Shown: positions 19,280-27,173, numbered from the stretch's first letter. The stretch is 57,018 bases of DNA from Zemynaea arenosa (GCF_004614185.1 NZ_SPVF01000274.1:1-57018); one strand, 5' to 3'. The notes: generated from the letters alone by a model not told the origin. A program made the numbers and translations.

Positions 19280-19869
19280 CCTCGTATCTCCAGTTCGCTG
19301 CCCAGCAGCGTGCGCAGGCGGGCCCGCGCGTTGAACATCCTGGTCTTCACCGTATTCACCGGGCAGCCCATGATGGATGCGATTTCCTCATACCCCATCT
19401 CGTGGTAGCAGGCCAGATTGACCACCGTGCGCTGCGCCGCGGGTAAGGCATCGAGCGCCCGCGCCACGCGGTCCTGCAGCTGGTGCATCGAAAACACCAC
19501 TTCCGGCTGCAGCGCCGCGTCCGCGGCCAGGGTATCGGCATCGCTGTCGACCGGGTCGTCCGTGCGGCTCAGCGCCTTGAGCGCCTTGCGGTAGGCGATT
19601 CCGAAAATCCAGGTCGACAGGCGGCAGCTGTGGTCAAAGCCCTCCGGCCGCTGCCACACCACCAGCATGGTGTCATTGATGATCTCTTCGATCGTGGCCG
19701 GGTTGCGCGTCATCCGGTCCAGGAAGCGGGCCAGGCGTGGAAAGTAGGCCCGGTACAGCTGGGCGAACGCCTCCCGGTCGCCACGTTCGACCTGTGCCAG
19801 CAGCGCCAGTTCGCGGGCGGCGAGGTCCGCGGTGCGTGCAGTGTGTCCTGTGAAAAGTTTGCCCAGCAT
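19276..19869 (-). CDS. ECF RNA polymerase sigma factor
   Basis: A 197-residue sigma70 family ECF protein. Region 2 (AFAQLYRAYFPRLARFLDRMT, IEEIINDTMLVVWQR) and region 4 (ALPAAQRTVVNLACYHEMGYEEIASIMGCPVNTVKTRMFNARARLR) are both complete. The ATG at 19869 has GGAG 6 bases upstream; the longer reading adds 35 residues that resemble non-coding sequence. It is first in an operon with its anti-sigma factor, a subtilase and an outer-membrane barrel. A GAACC-N16-GTATTCAC sequence just upstream suggests autoregulation. Confidence 0.92.
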   Translation of the reverse strand: MLGKLFTGHTARTADLAARELALLAQVERGDREAFAQLYRAYFPRLARFLDRMTRNPATIEEIINDTMLVVWQRPEGFDHSCRLSTWIFGIAYRKALKALSRTDDPVDSDADTLAADAALQPEVVFSMHQLQDRVARALDALPAAQRTVVNLACYHEMGYEEIASIMGCPVNTVKTRMFNARARLRTLLGSELEIRG

Positions 19870-19888
19870 GGTGGCTCCGTGTGGCGGT

Positions 19889-19916
19889 GAATACCCCACC
19901 CGCCGCAAAAGGTTCA
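19889..19916 (-). promoter_or_regulatory. Putative ECF-type promoter of the sigma operon
   Basis: On the minus strand TGAACC (complement of 19911-19916), a 16-base spacer and GTATTC then AC (complement of 19889-19894 and beyond) form an ECF-like -35/-10 pair. GAACC is the usual -35 core of many ECF groups. It ends 19 bases before the sigma start codon and matches the promoter on the opposite strand. Confidence 0.6.
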
Positions 19917-19948
19917 CGCCGCCTTGCAGATTTTTTTCGATGGGCGCC

Positions 19949-19976
19949 AGAACCGCCGCGCGCCGCCTCGGCATTC
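19949..19976 (+). promoter_or_regulatory. Putative ECF-type promoter of the DUF4214-ApbE operon
   Basis: AGAACC (19949-19954), a 16-base spacer and GCATTC followed by AC (19971-19978) repeat the layout of the divergent sigma promoter: identical GAACC, identical spacing and ATTCAC. It lies 38 bases before the first start codon of the right-hand operon. The shared architecture is the main evidence that the sigma factor drives both operons. Confidence 0.6.
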
Positions 19977-20014
19977 ACGGCTCCCAACCAATCCGCAACC
20001 TTGACAGGATAGCC

Positions 20015-21028
20015 ATGAGACCCTCAATCAAGCAAGCCGTTATGCTGCTGTCCGTCCTGCTGGCCGGATGCGGCGGCAGCGACAGGACGGGCATGTCCCA
20101 GCAGGCTACGCCACCGGTGCAGCTGGCCACCATGGCCGGGTCCAGCGCCCAGGCGGTGGACCCCGGCCTGTACACCAGCGTGGTGCAGCAGCTGTACCTC
20201 GCCTATTTCGGCCGCCCGGCCGATCCTGGCGGCCTGGATTTCTACGTGCACAAATACGCGGGCGCGGCGTCCCCCAGCGATGTACGGGGCCTGGCGGACG
20301 CCTACTACACCAACCCGACGGTACAGGCGCTGGTCGAGTCGTTCTCCAACAGCGACGAATCGCGCGGGCTGTACACGGGCGACAACGACGCTTTCCTGAC
20401 GGCCGTCTACCGCAACCTGTTCAACCGCGCCCCGGACCCCGAAGGCCTGGCGTTCTGGCGCGAAAAGCTGAATATCGGCGCGATGACCCGCGCGAACGCG
20501 GCACTCAACATCATGGCGGGCGCCCAGCCGCCGGACATGGCGATGATCGACCAGAAGGCCGCCGTGGCGGTGAACTTCACCGCGGCCATCAACACGCAGG
20601 ACCGCGTGAACGCCTACCAGGGCCCGGGGCCGCTGGCCACCGTCCGCGCCATGCTCGCCACCGTGACGGCCAACACCGACCTCGCTGCCTTCAACGCCAC
20701 CATCGAGGCCACGCTCAACCAGCTGGTCGCGTCTACGCAACCGCCACCGCCTCCGCCACCGCCACCTCCGCCGCCTGATCCCTACGCGCCGGTCGCGCAG
20801 ATCATCGCCGCGCGCTGCGTCGGCTGCCATTCCGCCAACCCGACCATCCCAGGCTTTTCGCCTGCGCCGCTGGGCATCATGTTCGATACCTCTGCCCAGG
20901 TGCACGCCCGCTCCGCCCAAATCGCGAGTGTGGTCGGCTCCGGCTTTATGCCCTACGGGAACATGACCGGCATGACGGCCGCCGAGCGCAAGGTCATCGC
21001 GGACTGGTTCGCGGCGGGAGCGCCATGA
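20015..21028 (+). CDS. DUF4214 - polyproline - cytochrome c fusion lipoprotein
   Basis: A 337-residue lipoprotein with lipobox LLAGC (Cys19). Residues 50-235 are two DUF4214-type helical repeats: VVQQLYLAYFGRPADPGGLDFY and AVYRNLFNRAPDPEGLAFWREKL. DUF4214 is found in secreted and surface-layer-associated proteins. A run of 12 prolines (243-254) links this to a C-terminal haem domain with CVGCH (268-272) and likely distal Met312 or Met317 in FMPYGNMTGM. That domain resembles the cytochrome tail of PuuD-type urate oxidases. The next gene overlaps it by 4 bases. It is probably an envelope-anchored electron carrier; the DUF4214 part may bind a partner. Confidence 0.8.
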   Translation: MRPSIKQAVMLLSVLLAGCGGSDRTGMSQQATPPVQLATMAGSSAQAVDPGLYTSVVQQLYLAYFGRPADPGGLDFYVHKYAGAASPSDVRGLADAYYTNPTVQALVESFSNSDESRGLYTGDNDAFLTAVYRNLFNRAPDPEGLAFWREKLNIGAMTRANAALNIMAGAQPPDMAMIDQKAAVAVNFTAAINTQDRVNAYQGPGPLATVRAMLATVTANTDLAAFNATIEATLNQLVASTQPPPPPPPPPPPPDPYAPVAQIIAARCVGCHSANPTIPGFSPAPLGIMFDTSAQVHARSAQIASVVGSGFMPYGNMTGMTAAERKVIADWFAAGAP

Positions 21029-21582
21029 TGGACCGTTTGCGATCGTACGCCGCGCGGGCCGCGGGGTCCGCGGTGGTGTGCGCTGCGGGCATCACCGCAG
21101 CACTCGCTGGCGGCACCGTTCGGGCCGCCACGCCGGGCCAGCCCGCGCCTGCATTCAGCCTCGCGGGCCGCGACGGCACGGTCGATCTGGCGCGCTTGCG
21201 CGGCCAGTTCGTGTACGTCGACTTCTGGGCCTCGTGGTGCGGCCCCTGCAAGCGTTCCTTCCCCTGGATGAACGGACTGCAGCAACGCTATGGGCGCTCC
21301 GGCCTGCAGATCGTCGCCGTTAACGTGGACACCGCACGCGCTGACGCCGAACGATTCCTGGTCGCGACGCCCGCCAGCTTCACCGTCGCCTTCGACCCCG
21401 CCGGTGCCACGCCGCGCAGCTATGCCATCAAGGGCATGCCGAGCAGCGTGCTGGTGGATCCGAGCGGGAACGTGGTGTTCCAGCACGCGGGCTTCAACGA
21501 AGGCGCCGCGCAGGAACTGGAGCAGAAGATCGCGCGGGCCATGGCCGCTAGCGCCGCCACCGCCAAAGGTGGCACTCCATGA
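21025..21582 (+). CDS. TlpA-like periplasmic thioredoxin
   Basis: A 185-residue exported thioredoxin-fold protein of the TlpA/ResA group. A hydrophobic signal segment (residues 12-34) precedes FSLAGRDGTVDLARLRGQFVYVDFWASWCGPC, with active-site Cys72 and Cys75. The cis-Pro region is IKGMPSSVLVDPSG. It should reduce disulphides in the periplasm, for example keeping haem-site or other cysteines of co-encoded proteins reduced. It overlaps both neighbours (ATGA type) within the operon. The clear candidate clients are the CVGCH of the upstream cytochrome and the C-G-C tail of the downstream DUF4266 lipoprotein. Confidence 0.9.
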   Translation: MMDRLRSYAARAAGSAVVCAAGITAALAGGTVRAATPGQPAPAFSLAGRDGTVDLARLRGQFVYVDFWASWCGPCKRSFPWMNGLQQRYGRSGLQIVAVNVDTARADAERFLVATPASFTVAFDPAGATPRSYAIKGMPSSVLVDPSGNVVFQHAGFNEGAAQELEQKIARAMAASAATAKGGTP

Positions 21583-21794
21583 CGCGCGCCACCTTCATCA
21601 TCATCGCCGCGCTGCTGATTGGCTGCGCCCCGCTCACGCCCGTGCAGCCCTGGGAAAAAGGCGACCTCGCGCGCAAGAGCATGACGCTGGAACCGGACCG
21701 TCTCGGCGCCGCCTACGCCGAGCACACCTACACCAGCAAGGAAGGCGCATCTGGCGGCGCCGGTGTGGGAGGAGGCGGCTGTGGATGCAATTAA
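21579..21794 (+). CDS. Small DUF4266 lipoprotein with Gly/Cys C-terminus
   Basis: A 71-residue lipoprotein. The signal ends in LLIGC (Cys16) and the mature part has VQPWEKGDLARKSM, then HTYTSKEGASGG and the terminal AGVGGGGCGCN. This matches my recollection of the DUF4266 family, which ends in a conserved GGGGCGCN. The two terminal cysteines in C-G-C could bind a metal or form a redox-active pair. It overlaps the TlpA gene by 4 bases, and the next gene starts within its end. No function is established; its constant company with DUF3570 and ApbE genes suggests a shared pathway. Confidence 0.82.
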   Translation: MTRATFIIIAALLIGCAPLTPVQPWEKGDLARKSMTLEPDRLGAAYAEHTYTSKEGASGGAGVGGGGCGCN

Positions 21795-22932
21795 GGACGC
21801 CCTGAAGGACGCCATCGCCCGGCCAGACGCGGTGCTGATGGCCGCCCTCGCCCTGCCCGGCCTCGCGCTGGCGCAGGTGCAGCCGCCGGAACAGGCGTCG
21901 CTGAGCGTGAAGTACCTGGACTACCAGGACTGGCAACCGGGCCTGGACCGCATTGGCGTGCACTCCCCTGCGGTGGAGCTGGTGGTGCCGTTTGCGGGCG
22001 CGTGGTCGGTACGCGGGTCCATGGTCAGCGACACGATTTCGGGCGCCTCGCCGCGCTACCACACCGCCGTCTCGGGCGCATCGCACTTCAACGAGAAGCG
22101 CAACGCGGGCGATGTGGAGGTGACACGCTACTTCCCGCGCGCTAGCGTGTCGCTGGACGTGGGGCGGTCGAACGAGAACGACTACCTGTCGAAATTCGCC
22201 TCGGTACGCGCCGCCTTCGCCAGCGATGACAACAACCGTACCTGGACTTTCGGCGTGGGCGTCGCCAACGACACCATCAACCCGGTCAACCTGCTGGTGC
22301 GGGACGAGCGCAAACACACGGTGGACCTGATGGCGGGCCTCACGCAAGTGCTCACGCCACGGGATCTCGGGCAGGTCGTGGTCACGCACACGCGCGGCGA
22401 GGGCTACTTCACCATGCCCTACAAATACGTGGACAACCGGCCGCGCAGCCAGGACAAGTCCACCGTGCTGCTGCGCTGGAACCACTACTTCTCCTCCAGC
22501 GGCATGACCAGCCGCGCGAGCTACCGCTTCTACACGGACAGCTGGGGCATCCGCGCGCACACGCTGGAAGAACAGCTGGTACGGCCGCTCGGCGATGGCT
22601 GGAAGGTGACGCCGCTGGTGCGCCTCTACACGCAGTCCGCCGCGCGATTCTACTTCGACCCTGGGTACGACACGCGCTTCGGCCCCCCCTTCCCGCCCGG
22701 GTACAGCTTCACGGATGGGCGCGAGATTTCGGCGGACCAGCGGCTGTCCGCGTTCGGCGCCGTCACGCTCGGGCTCAAGGTCGAGAAGGAAATCGGCAAG
22801 AACACCACCGTGGACGTGAGCCTGGAGCGCTACCGCCAGCAAAGCGCATGGCGCCTGTTCGGCGGCGGCAGCCCAGGCCTGCAGAGGTTTGACGCGCGCA
22901 GTATCGTGGTGGGCATCACGACGCGCTGGTGA
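21781..22932 (+). CDS. DUF3570 outer-membrane-type protein
   Basis: A 383-residue protein of the DUF3570 family, recognised from SLSVKYLDYQDWQPG, the SGASPRYH and SGAS..N.KRN blocks, YFPRASVSLDVGRSNENDY, and a tail of alternating strands ending in ITTRW. The aromatic C-terminus and strand pattern suggest an outer-membrane barrel. A hydrophobic segment at residues 18-32 (AALALPGLALA) serves as signal. The start is GTG 21781, set by GGGAGGAGG at 21767-21775 with a 5-base spacer; it overlaps the DUF4266 gene by 14 bases. Function unknown. Confidence 0.82.
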   Translation: MDAIKDALKDAIARPDAVLMAALALPGLALAQVQPPEQASLSVKYLDYQDWQPGLDRIGVHSPAVELVVPFAGAWSVRGSMVSDTISGASPRYHTAVSGASHFNEKRNAGDVEVTRYFPRASVSLDVGRSNENDYLSKFASVRAAFASDDNNRTWTFGVGVANDTINPVNLLVRDERKHTVDLMAGLTQVLTPRDLGQVVVTHTRGEGYFTMPYKYVDNRPRSQDKSTVLLRWNHYFSSSGMTSRASYRFYTDSWGIRAHTLEEQLVRPLGDGWKVTPLVRLYTQSAARFYFDPGYDTRFGPPFPPGYSFTDGREISADQRLSAFGAVTLGLKVEKEIGKNTTVDVSLERYRQQSAWRLFGGGSPGLQRFDARSIVVGITTRW

Positions 22933-22934
22933 CC

Positions 22935-23828
22935 ATGGACCAGCTGTTCACCGTGCGCTTTGGCGCCATGGCCTGCGACTGCGAGATCATGCTCGCCGCG
23001 CGCGACGAGGCCGAGGCGCAGGCGCGCGCGCAGCCGGCCATCGACGAGGTGCGGCGCATCGAAACGAAGTACTCGCGCTACCGCACCGATTCCCTGCTGG
23101 CCCGCATCCACGCCGACGCGGGCCGGCGCGCCACGCCGGTCGATGAGGAGACCGCATCCCTGCTGGCGTATGCCGATGCGCTGTACCGCACCAGCGGCGG
23201 CGCCTTCGACATCACCTCCGGCGTACTGCGGCGCGCCTGGAATTTCCGCACCGCGCACGTGCCGACCGACGCTGAACTGGACGAAGTACTACCGTTGGTC
23301 GGCTGGCACCAGGTCGAGCGCACGGACAGCAGCGTGTACCTGCGCACGCCTGGCATGGAGCTGGACTTCGGCGGCTTTGGCAAGGAGTACGCGGCGGACC
23401 GCGCGGCGGCAGCGTTGTCCGCGCAGGGCGTGGCGCATGGGTATGTGAATCTCGGAGGCGATCTGCGGACGGTGGGACCGCAGCCGGACGGCAGTCCGTG
23501 GGAGGTCGGCATCCAGGATCCGCGCAGCGCGACGGACACCATCGCCGCGATTGCCCTGCGCGGCGGCGCGCTGGCCTCGAGCGGGGACTACGAGCGGTAC
23601 ATGGAAGTGGATGGAGTACGCCACTGCCACATTCTCAATCCACGGACCGGAAGGTCGTGCACGTGGTGGCGGTCGGTGAGCGTGGTGGCACCGCTGGCCG
23701 TGGCGGCAGGCAGCCTGGCCACGCTGGCGATGCTCAAGGGCGAGGACGGGCTGGCTTTCTTGAGGGAGAGCGGGCATCCGTTCTTTGCGGTGGACCACAC
23801 GGGGGCGGTCCACCGGCGGGATGCCTGA
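22935..23828 (+). CDS. apbE: FAD:protein FMN transferase (ApbE)
   Basis: A 297-residue ApbE family protein. Conserved blocks include FGAMACDCEI, YSRYRTDSLLARIH, SGGAFDITSG, LDFGGFGKEYAADRA, GYVNLGGDLRTVG, LASSGDYERYME and HILNPRTG. ApbE attaches FMN through a phosphoester to Ser/Thr of a target motif such as DxxTGAT. No signal peptide or lipobox is seen, unlike the common periplasmic ApbE, so it may act in the cytosol. A GTG at 22929 overlapping the previous stop (GTGA) is an alternative start. No obvious flavinylation target is encoded in the operon. Confidence 0.92.
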   Translation: MDQLFTVRFGAMACDCEIMLAARDEAEAQARAQPAIDEVRRIETKYSRYRTDSLLARIHADAGRRATPVDEETASLLAYADALYRTSGGAFDITSGVLRRAWNFRTAHVPTDAELDEVLPLVGWHQVERTDSSVYLRTPGMELDFGGFGKEYAADRAAAALSAQGVAHGYVNLGGDLRTVGPQPDGSPWEVGIQDPRSATDTIAAIALRGGALASSGDYERYMEVDGVRHCHILNPRTGRSCTWWRSVSVVAPLAVAAGSLATLAMLKGEDGLAFLRESGHPFFAVDHTGAVHRRDA

Positions 23829-23980
23829 CGCAGCGGCGCACCGGAGCAGCGCGGAGCAGGTACTTTGCGCTGCTGCGGAGCGGTTGCTGCACGCCGCTGC
23901 GGCACGAAGCGATTGCGGCGCGCCGCGTGGCGCCAAGCGCTTTGCCGCAAGCCGCCGCGGCGGCGCGGAAGACCGGCGGT

Positions 23981-24499
23981 TTAGTGCGCGGCGTCCTTCT
24001 TGGCTTCCGCTGCGGCTTCGGCCTTCTTCTCGGTGGCCTTGGCGTGAGCGACAGCCTTGTCGGCGCTGGCTTCAACGGCGGCTTTAGCGGCTTTCTCGTC
24101 CGCTTTCGCTACGGTCTTCGCGGCCTTCTCGTCGGCCTTGGCGACTTTCTTCTCCGCCTTGGCTTCGGCCTTCATTTTGTCTTCCGGGTCAGCCTTGGCG
24201 ACCTTCTCGTTGGCTTCCGCGTGTTCCTTGGCCTGCTTGTTCATGGCCTTGGTCTTCTTTTCTTCAGCCTTGTTGGCAGCTTTGGCGGCCTTCTCGTTGG
24301 CCTTGGCGACGTCCTTCGACTCCTTCTCGTCGGCCTTTGCCATTTTCTTGTCGGCCTTCGCGTCACCGGTGGTGGTGGTCGCGGCCGGCATGGTGGTGGT
24401 CGTGGCCGGCTGGGTGGTGGTGGCCGGGGCGGTCGCAGTCTGGGCCGATGCGGCGGTCGCGAACAGGCCGGCGATCAGGGTGGCGAGCAGTTTGTTCAT
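23981..24499 (-). CDS. Exported Lys/Ala-rich low-complexity protein
   Basis: A 172-residue protein with a clear signal peptide (MNKLLATLIAGLFATAASA), a Thr/Ala/Pro linker (residues 20-45) and a long Ala-Lys-Glu-Asp region to the C-terminus. The latter is built from imperfect units such as AKADEKAAK, KANEKAAK and KADKKMAK and should form a highly charged helix or coiled coil. An AGGA ribosome site lies 7 bases upstream. Similarity to histone H1-like or TolA-like proteins is probably compositional only. Its location outside the inner membrane argues against a DNA-binding role. Function unknown. Confidence 0.7.
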   Translation of the reverse strand: MNKLLATLIAGLFATAASAQTATAPATTTQPATTTTMPAATTTTGDAKADKKMAKADEKESKDVAKANEKAAKAANKAEEKKTKAMNKQAKEHAEANEKVAKADPEDKMKAEAKAEKKVAKADEKAAKTVAKADEKAAKAAVEASADKAVAHAKATEKKAEAAAEAKKDAAH

Positions 24500-24678
24500 G
24501 GTTTTTTCCTGTCTTCTATCGTTGAATGGTGGGGGACGTAGGCGTTCTCGTCCGTAACTTTCCGTCAAAGAACGACGCCAAGAATAGGAGCGGCCGCCGA
24601 GGCTGGTCTGTGCGGTGGCACACATAGCGTAAATGCAAGGTATGCTTACGCCACATTCAGCCTCGAGGAGACGCCAGC

Positions 24679-25563
24679 ATGTCCCGCCTGACCGCATCCG
24701 ATTTCGATCCGGAAGTCCTGAAACTGTTCGATGGTTACGTCCATGGCCGCCTTTCCCGGCGCGACTTCCTCGCCCAGGCCAGCAAATACACGGTCGGCGG
24801 TGTGACCGCCGCAGGACTGCTGGCGCAGCTGTCACCGTCCTTCGCCGCGCCGCTGGCCGCCCCCGGCGACGCGCGTCTGCAGACCCGCTACGAGGAATTC
24901 CCGTCGCCCCAGGGCTACGGCAAGGTGCGCGGCTACCTGGCGCAGCCCGCGGCGGCGGCGGGCAAGCGCCCGGCCATCCTGGTGGTGCATGAGAACCGCG
25001 GGCTGAATCCGCATATTGAAGACATCACCCGCCGGCTTGCGCTGGAGGGCTTTGTGGCCTTTGCGCCCGATGCGCTGTTCCCGCTCGGGGGCTATCCCGG
25101 CGACGAGGACCAGGCCCGCACCCTGTTCCAGAAGCTTGACCAGGGCAAGACCCGCGCCGACTTCGTGGCCGCGGCCAAGTGGCTGGAAGCGCTGCCGCAG
25201 GCGAACGGCAAGCTGGGGGCGGTGGGGTTCTGCTATGGCGGCGGGATGGCCAACTACCTGGCCACCGTGCTGCCGGAACTGGGCGCCGCCGTGCCGTTCT
25301 ATGGCGCCCAGCCGCCCGCGGCGGAGGTGCCGAAGATCCGCGCGCCGCTGCTGATTCACGATGCGGGCAAGGACGAGCGCATCCTGGCCGGTTGGCCCGC
25401 CTACGAGGCCGCGCTCAAGGCCAGCCACGTCCCGTACCAGCACTTTGTCTATGCGGGCGCGGAGCACGGCTTCAACAACGACACCACCCCGCGCTATGAC
25501 GAGGCGGCGGCCAGGCTGGCCTGGACCCGCACCGTCGACTTCTTCAAGTCTAAGCTGGGCTGA
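24679..25563 (+). CDS. Dienelactone hydrolase family protein with Tat signal
   Basis: A 294-residue alpha/beta hydrolase. The N-terminus carries SRRDFLAQASKYTVGG (residues 26-41), a twin-arginine signal with hydrophobic core ending at SFAAP. The hydrolase part shows ILVVHENRGLN, the nucleophile elbow GFCYGGG with Cys185, and His263 in AEHGFNN; Asp232 in GKDERI is the probable acid. Cys instead of Ser is typical of dienelactone hydrolases. It would act in the periplasm after folded export. The substrate is unknown; YghX-like proteins are close in plan. It is separated by 180 bp from the divergent Lys/Ala-rich gene. Confidence 0.88.
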   Translation: MSRLTASDFDPEVLKLFDGYVHGRLSRRDFLAQASKYTVGGVTAAGLLAQLSPSFAAPLAAPGDARLQTRYEEFPSPQGYGKVRGYLAQPAAAAGKRPAILVVHENRGLNPHIEDITRRLALEGFVAFAPDALFPLGGYPGDEDQARTLFQKLDQGKTRADFVAAAKWLEALPQANGKLGAVGFCYGGGMANYLATVLPELGAAVPFYGAQPPAAEVPKIRAPLLIHDAGKDERILAGWPAYEAALKASHVPYQHFVYAGAEHGFNNDTTPRYDEAAARLAWTRTVDFFKSKLG

Positions 25564-25584
25564 GCGCTTCGCTGTCTGCAACTC

Positions 25585-25609
25585 GCGCCCCGCGGCCGAC
25601 GCGGGGCGC
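25585..25609. terminator. Hairpin between convergent genes
   Basis: A perfect 9-bp stem (GCGCCCCGC at 25585-25593 and GCGGGGCGC at 25601-25609) with a 7-base loop lies between the dienelactone hydrolase and M64 peptidase stops. There is no T run on either side, so it is a possible two-way transcription end only. Confidence 0.45.
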
Positions 25610-25620
25610 CCCGGCTTCGC

Positions 25621-27069
25621 TTATTTCGCGGCGGGCACGGGCCGCGAATACAGGTCGATGATCTCCGCGATCGCATCCGCGCACACGTGGCAGAAGGTCT
25701 CGCTGCGGTCAAACATGATGCACTGCATCTCGGGGCGGTAGTAGCCCTTGGCTTCGTAGTTCGCGCCTTCGAATGCGCCCACGGAGCGCACGTACTGGCT
25801 CTTGGCGAACAACGCGTTGGTCCACGCCAGGTCATCGCGGAACAGCTTGTCCATCTCGGTTTCGGGGCGGTTCTGCTTGCGCAGCTCCGCGCGCACCTTC
25901 TGGTACTCGCGCGAGTGCGTCTCGTACTCCTCTTTCGGCCACGGCGTGGGCAGCGGCGTCCCGGCCTTCACATATTTGTTCCACTTGAGGTGGGCCGGGT
26001 CCTTGAGCGCGGTGGCGTTGGGCTCCCACGGTTCCGGGCGCGCGCCGGTGGACTGGTAGGCCACGGGAGAGGTGTAGTACTCGTCCGCCAGGCCCGCGAA
26101 GTGGTGCCCGAACTCGTGGATGAACAGGTAGTTGGACCACGGGTTGGCCGCGGCGGCCGTGGAGAACTGCCCGAAGATGCCGCCCCCGCCGTAGGTCTCG
26201 TTGTTCACCAGGATCTCGATGAACTCATACGGTGCGTACATGGCGATGTCGCGCAGGGCGCGGTTGTCCAGCGTGAGCACGTAACGCTCGGAGCCGAAGA
26301 TGTCGTAGCGGGTGCCCAGCGCGGAGGCGTGGTGCTGGCCCGTGGACGGACGCGAGATGCCGCTCTCCTGCGTCGGCACGGCCAGCGCCCACACATTGAA
26401 GTCATTGGCGCGCTCCTTGAACGGCGAGGTCTGGAACAGTTTGTCCGCCAGGCGGCGCACGTCGGCCTCGAACTTCTTCATGTCCGCCGCGGTGTAGCCA
26501 TCACCCAGCACCAGCAGGTCCACCTTCTGAGGCGACGGGCCGCTCACGCGGATCGGGATCGGCCTGGCGGGCGCGGGGCCCTGCTTCTTCACCGTGTCCG
26601 GCGCATCGGCGTCGACGTCCGCGGTCCACACCACCGAGAACTGGTTGCGCTCATCGCGCTTGAGGATGCGCACGCGCACCGGCTTGTCGAATTTCGGGAA
26701 GCGCACCGACTCCTCGAAACCGCGCGAGATGCGGTTGGCCTCCTCCGTGCTGCGCCACTCCGCAAAGATGGTCGAGAAGCCGCGCGAATACAGCACCGCG
26801 CCCGTGTTCGGATCCACCACTTCCACCATGTTGTTGCCGCGGTCCGTGCGGTCGATGGCCTGCGACAGGTCGCCCGGCCAGGGCAGCGGCTCGATGCTCA
26901 CGCGCTCCAGCGCATAGCTCTCGGACAGCGCATTGCCGGTATGGAGGTAATCGACGCGGACGGTGGCCGGTTGCGCCGGTTGCGGCGCTTGTGCCGGAGC
27001 GGCCAGCGCGGGGACAGCCAGGGCGGCCAGCGCGGCCAGCGCGCAGGTACGGAGGAGAGACGCAGCCAT
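25621..27069 (-). CDS. M64 family metallopeptidase (IgA-peptidase-like)
   Basis: A 482-residue exported zinc peptidase. A signal peptide (residues 1-23) precedes an N-terminal all-beta domain (about 36-160) and the M64 catalytic domain with VLGDGYTAADMKKF and the zinc motif HEFGHHFAGLADEY (His318, Glu319, His322). The C-terminal MQCIMFDRSETFCHVC block is conserved in the family. M64 was named for a Clostridium IgA protease, but Gram-negative members act on unknown substrates. It diverges from the deacylase gene across 104 bases. Confidence 0.88.
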   Translation of the reverse strand: MAASLLRTCALAALAALAVPALAAPAQAPQPAQPATVRVDYLHTGNALSESYALERVSIEPLPWPGDLSQAIDRTDRGNNMVEVVDPNTGAVLYSRGFSTIFAEWRSTEEANRISRGFEESVRFPKFDKPVRVRILKRDERNQFSVVWTADVDADAPDTVKKQGPAPARPIPIRVSGPSPQKVDLLVLGDGYTAADMKKFEADVRRLADKLFQTSPFKERANDFNVWALAVPTQESGISRPSTGQHHASALGTRYDIFGSERYVLTLDNRALRDIAMYAPYEFIEILVNNETYGGGGIFGQFSTAAAANPWSNYLFIHEFGHHFAGLADEYYTSPVAYQSTGARPEPWEPNATALKDPAHLKWNKYVKAGTPLPTPWPKEEYETHSREYQKVRAELRKQNRPETEMDKLFRDDLAWTNALFAKSQYVRSVGAFEGANYEAKGYYRPEMQCIMFDRSETFCHVCADAIAEIIDLYSRPVPAAK

Positions 27070-27173
27070 TCGAAATCCTTTCGTGACGGGACGCGGGCAT
27101 TGTAATGCGGGCGCGGACTTTGCAGGAATCGGCGGATAATGGCCGAGGCCCCATCCACGCCCAGCGTAAACAC

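Noticed and set aside
21025..21794. Flavinylation site in the TlpA or DUF4266 protein
   Set aside because: DPAGAT and EGAS resemble part of the ApbE target motif but lack the Ser/Thr-Gly-Ala-Ser/Thr core, and the TlpA string lies in the thioredoxin fold.
24000..24420. Short repeated units suggesting a CRISPR array or satellite
   Set aside because: The repeats are imperfect, vary in spacing and keep the reading frame; they encode Lys/Ala/Glu units of one protein.
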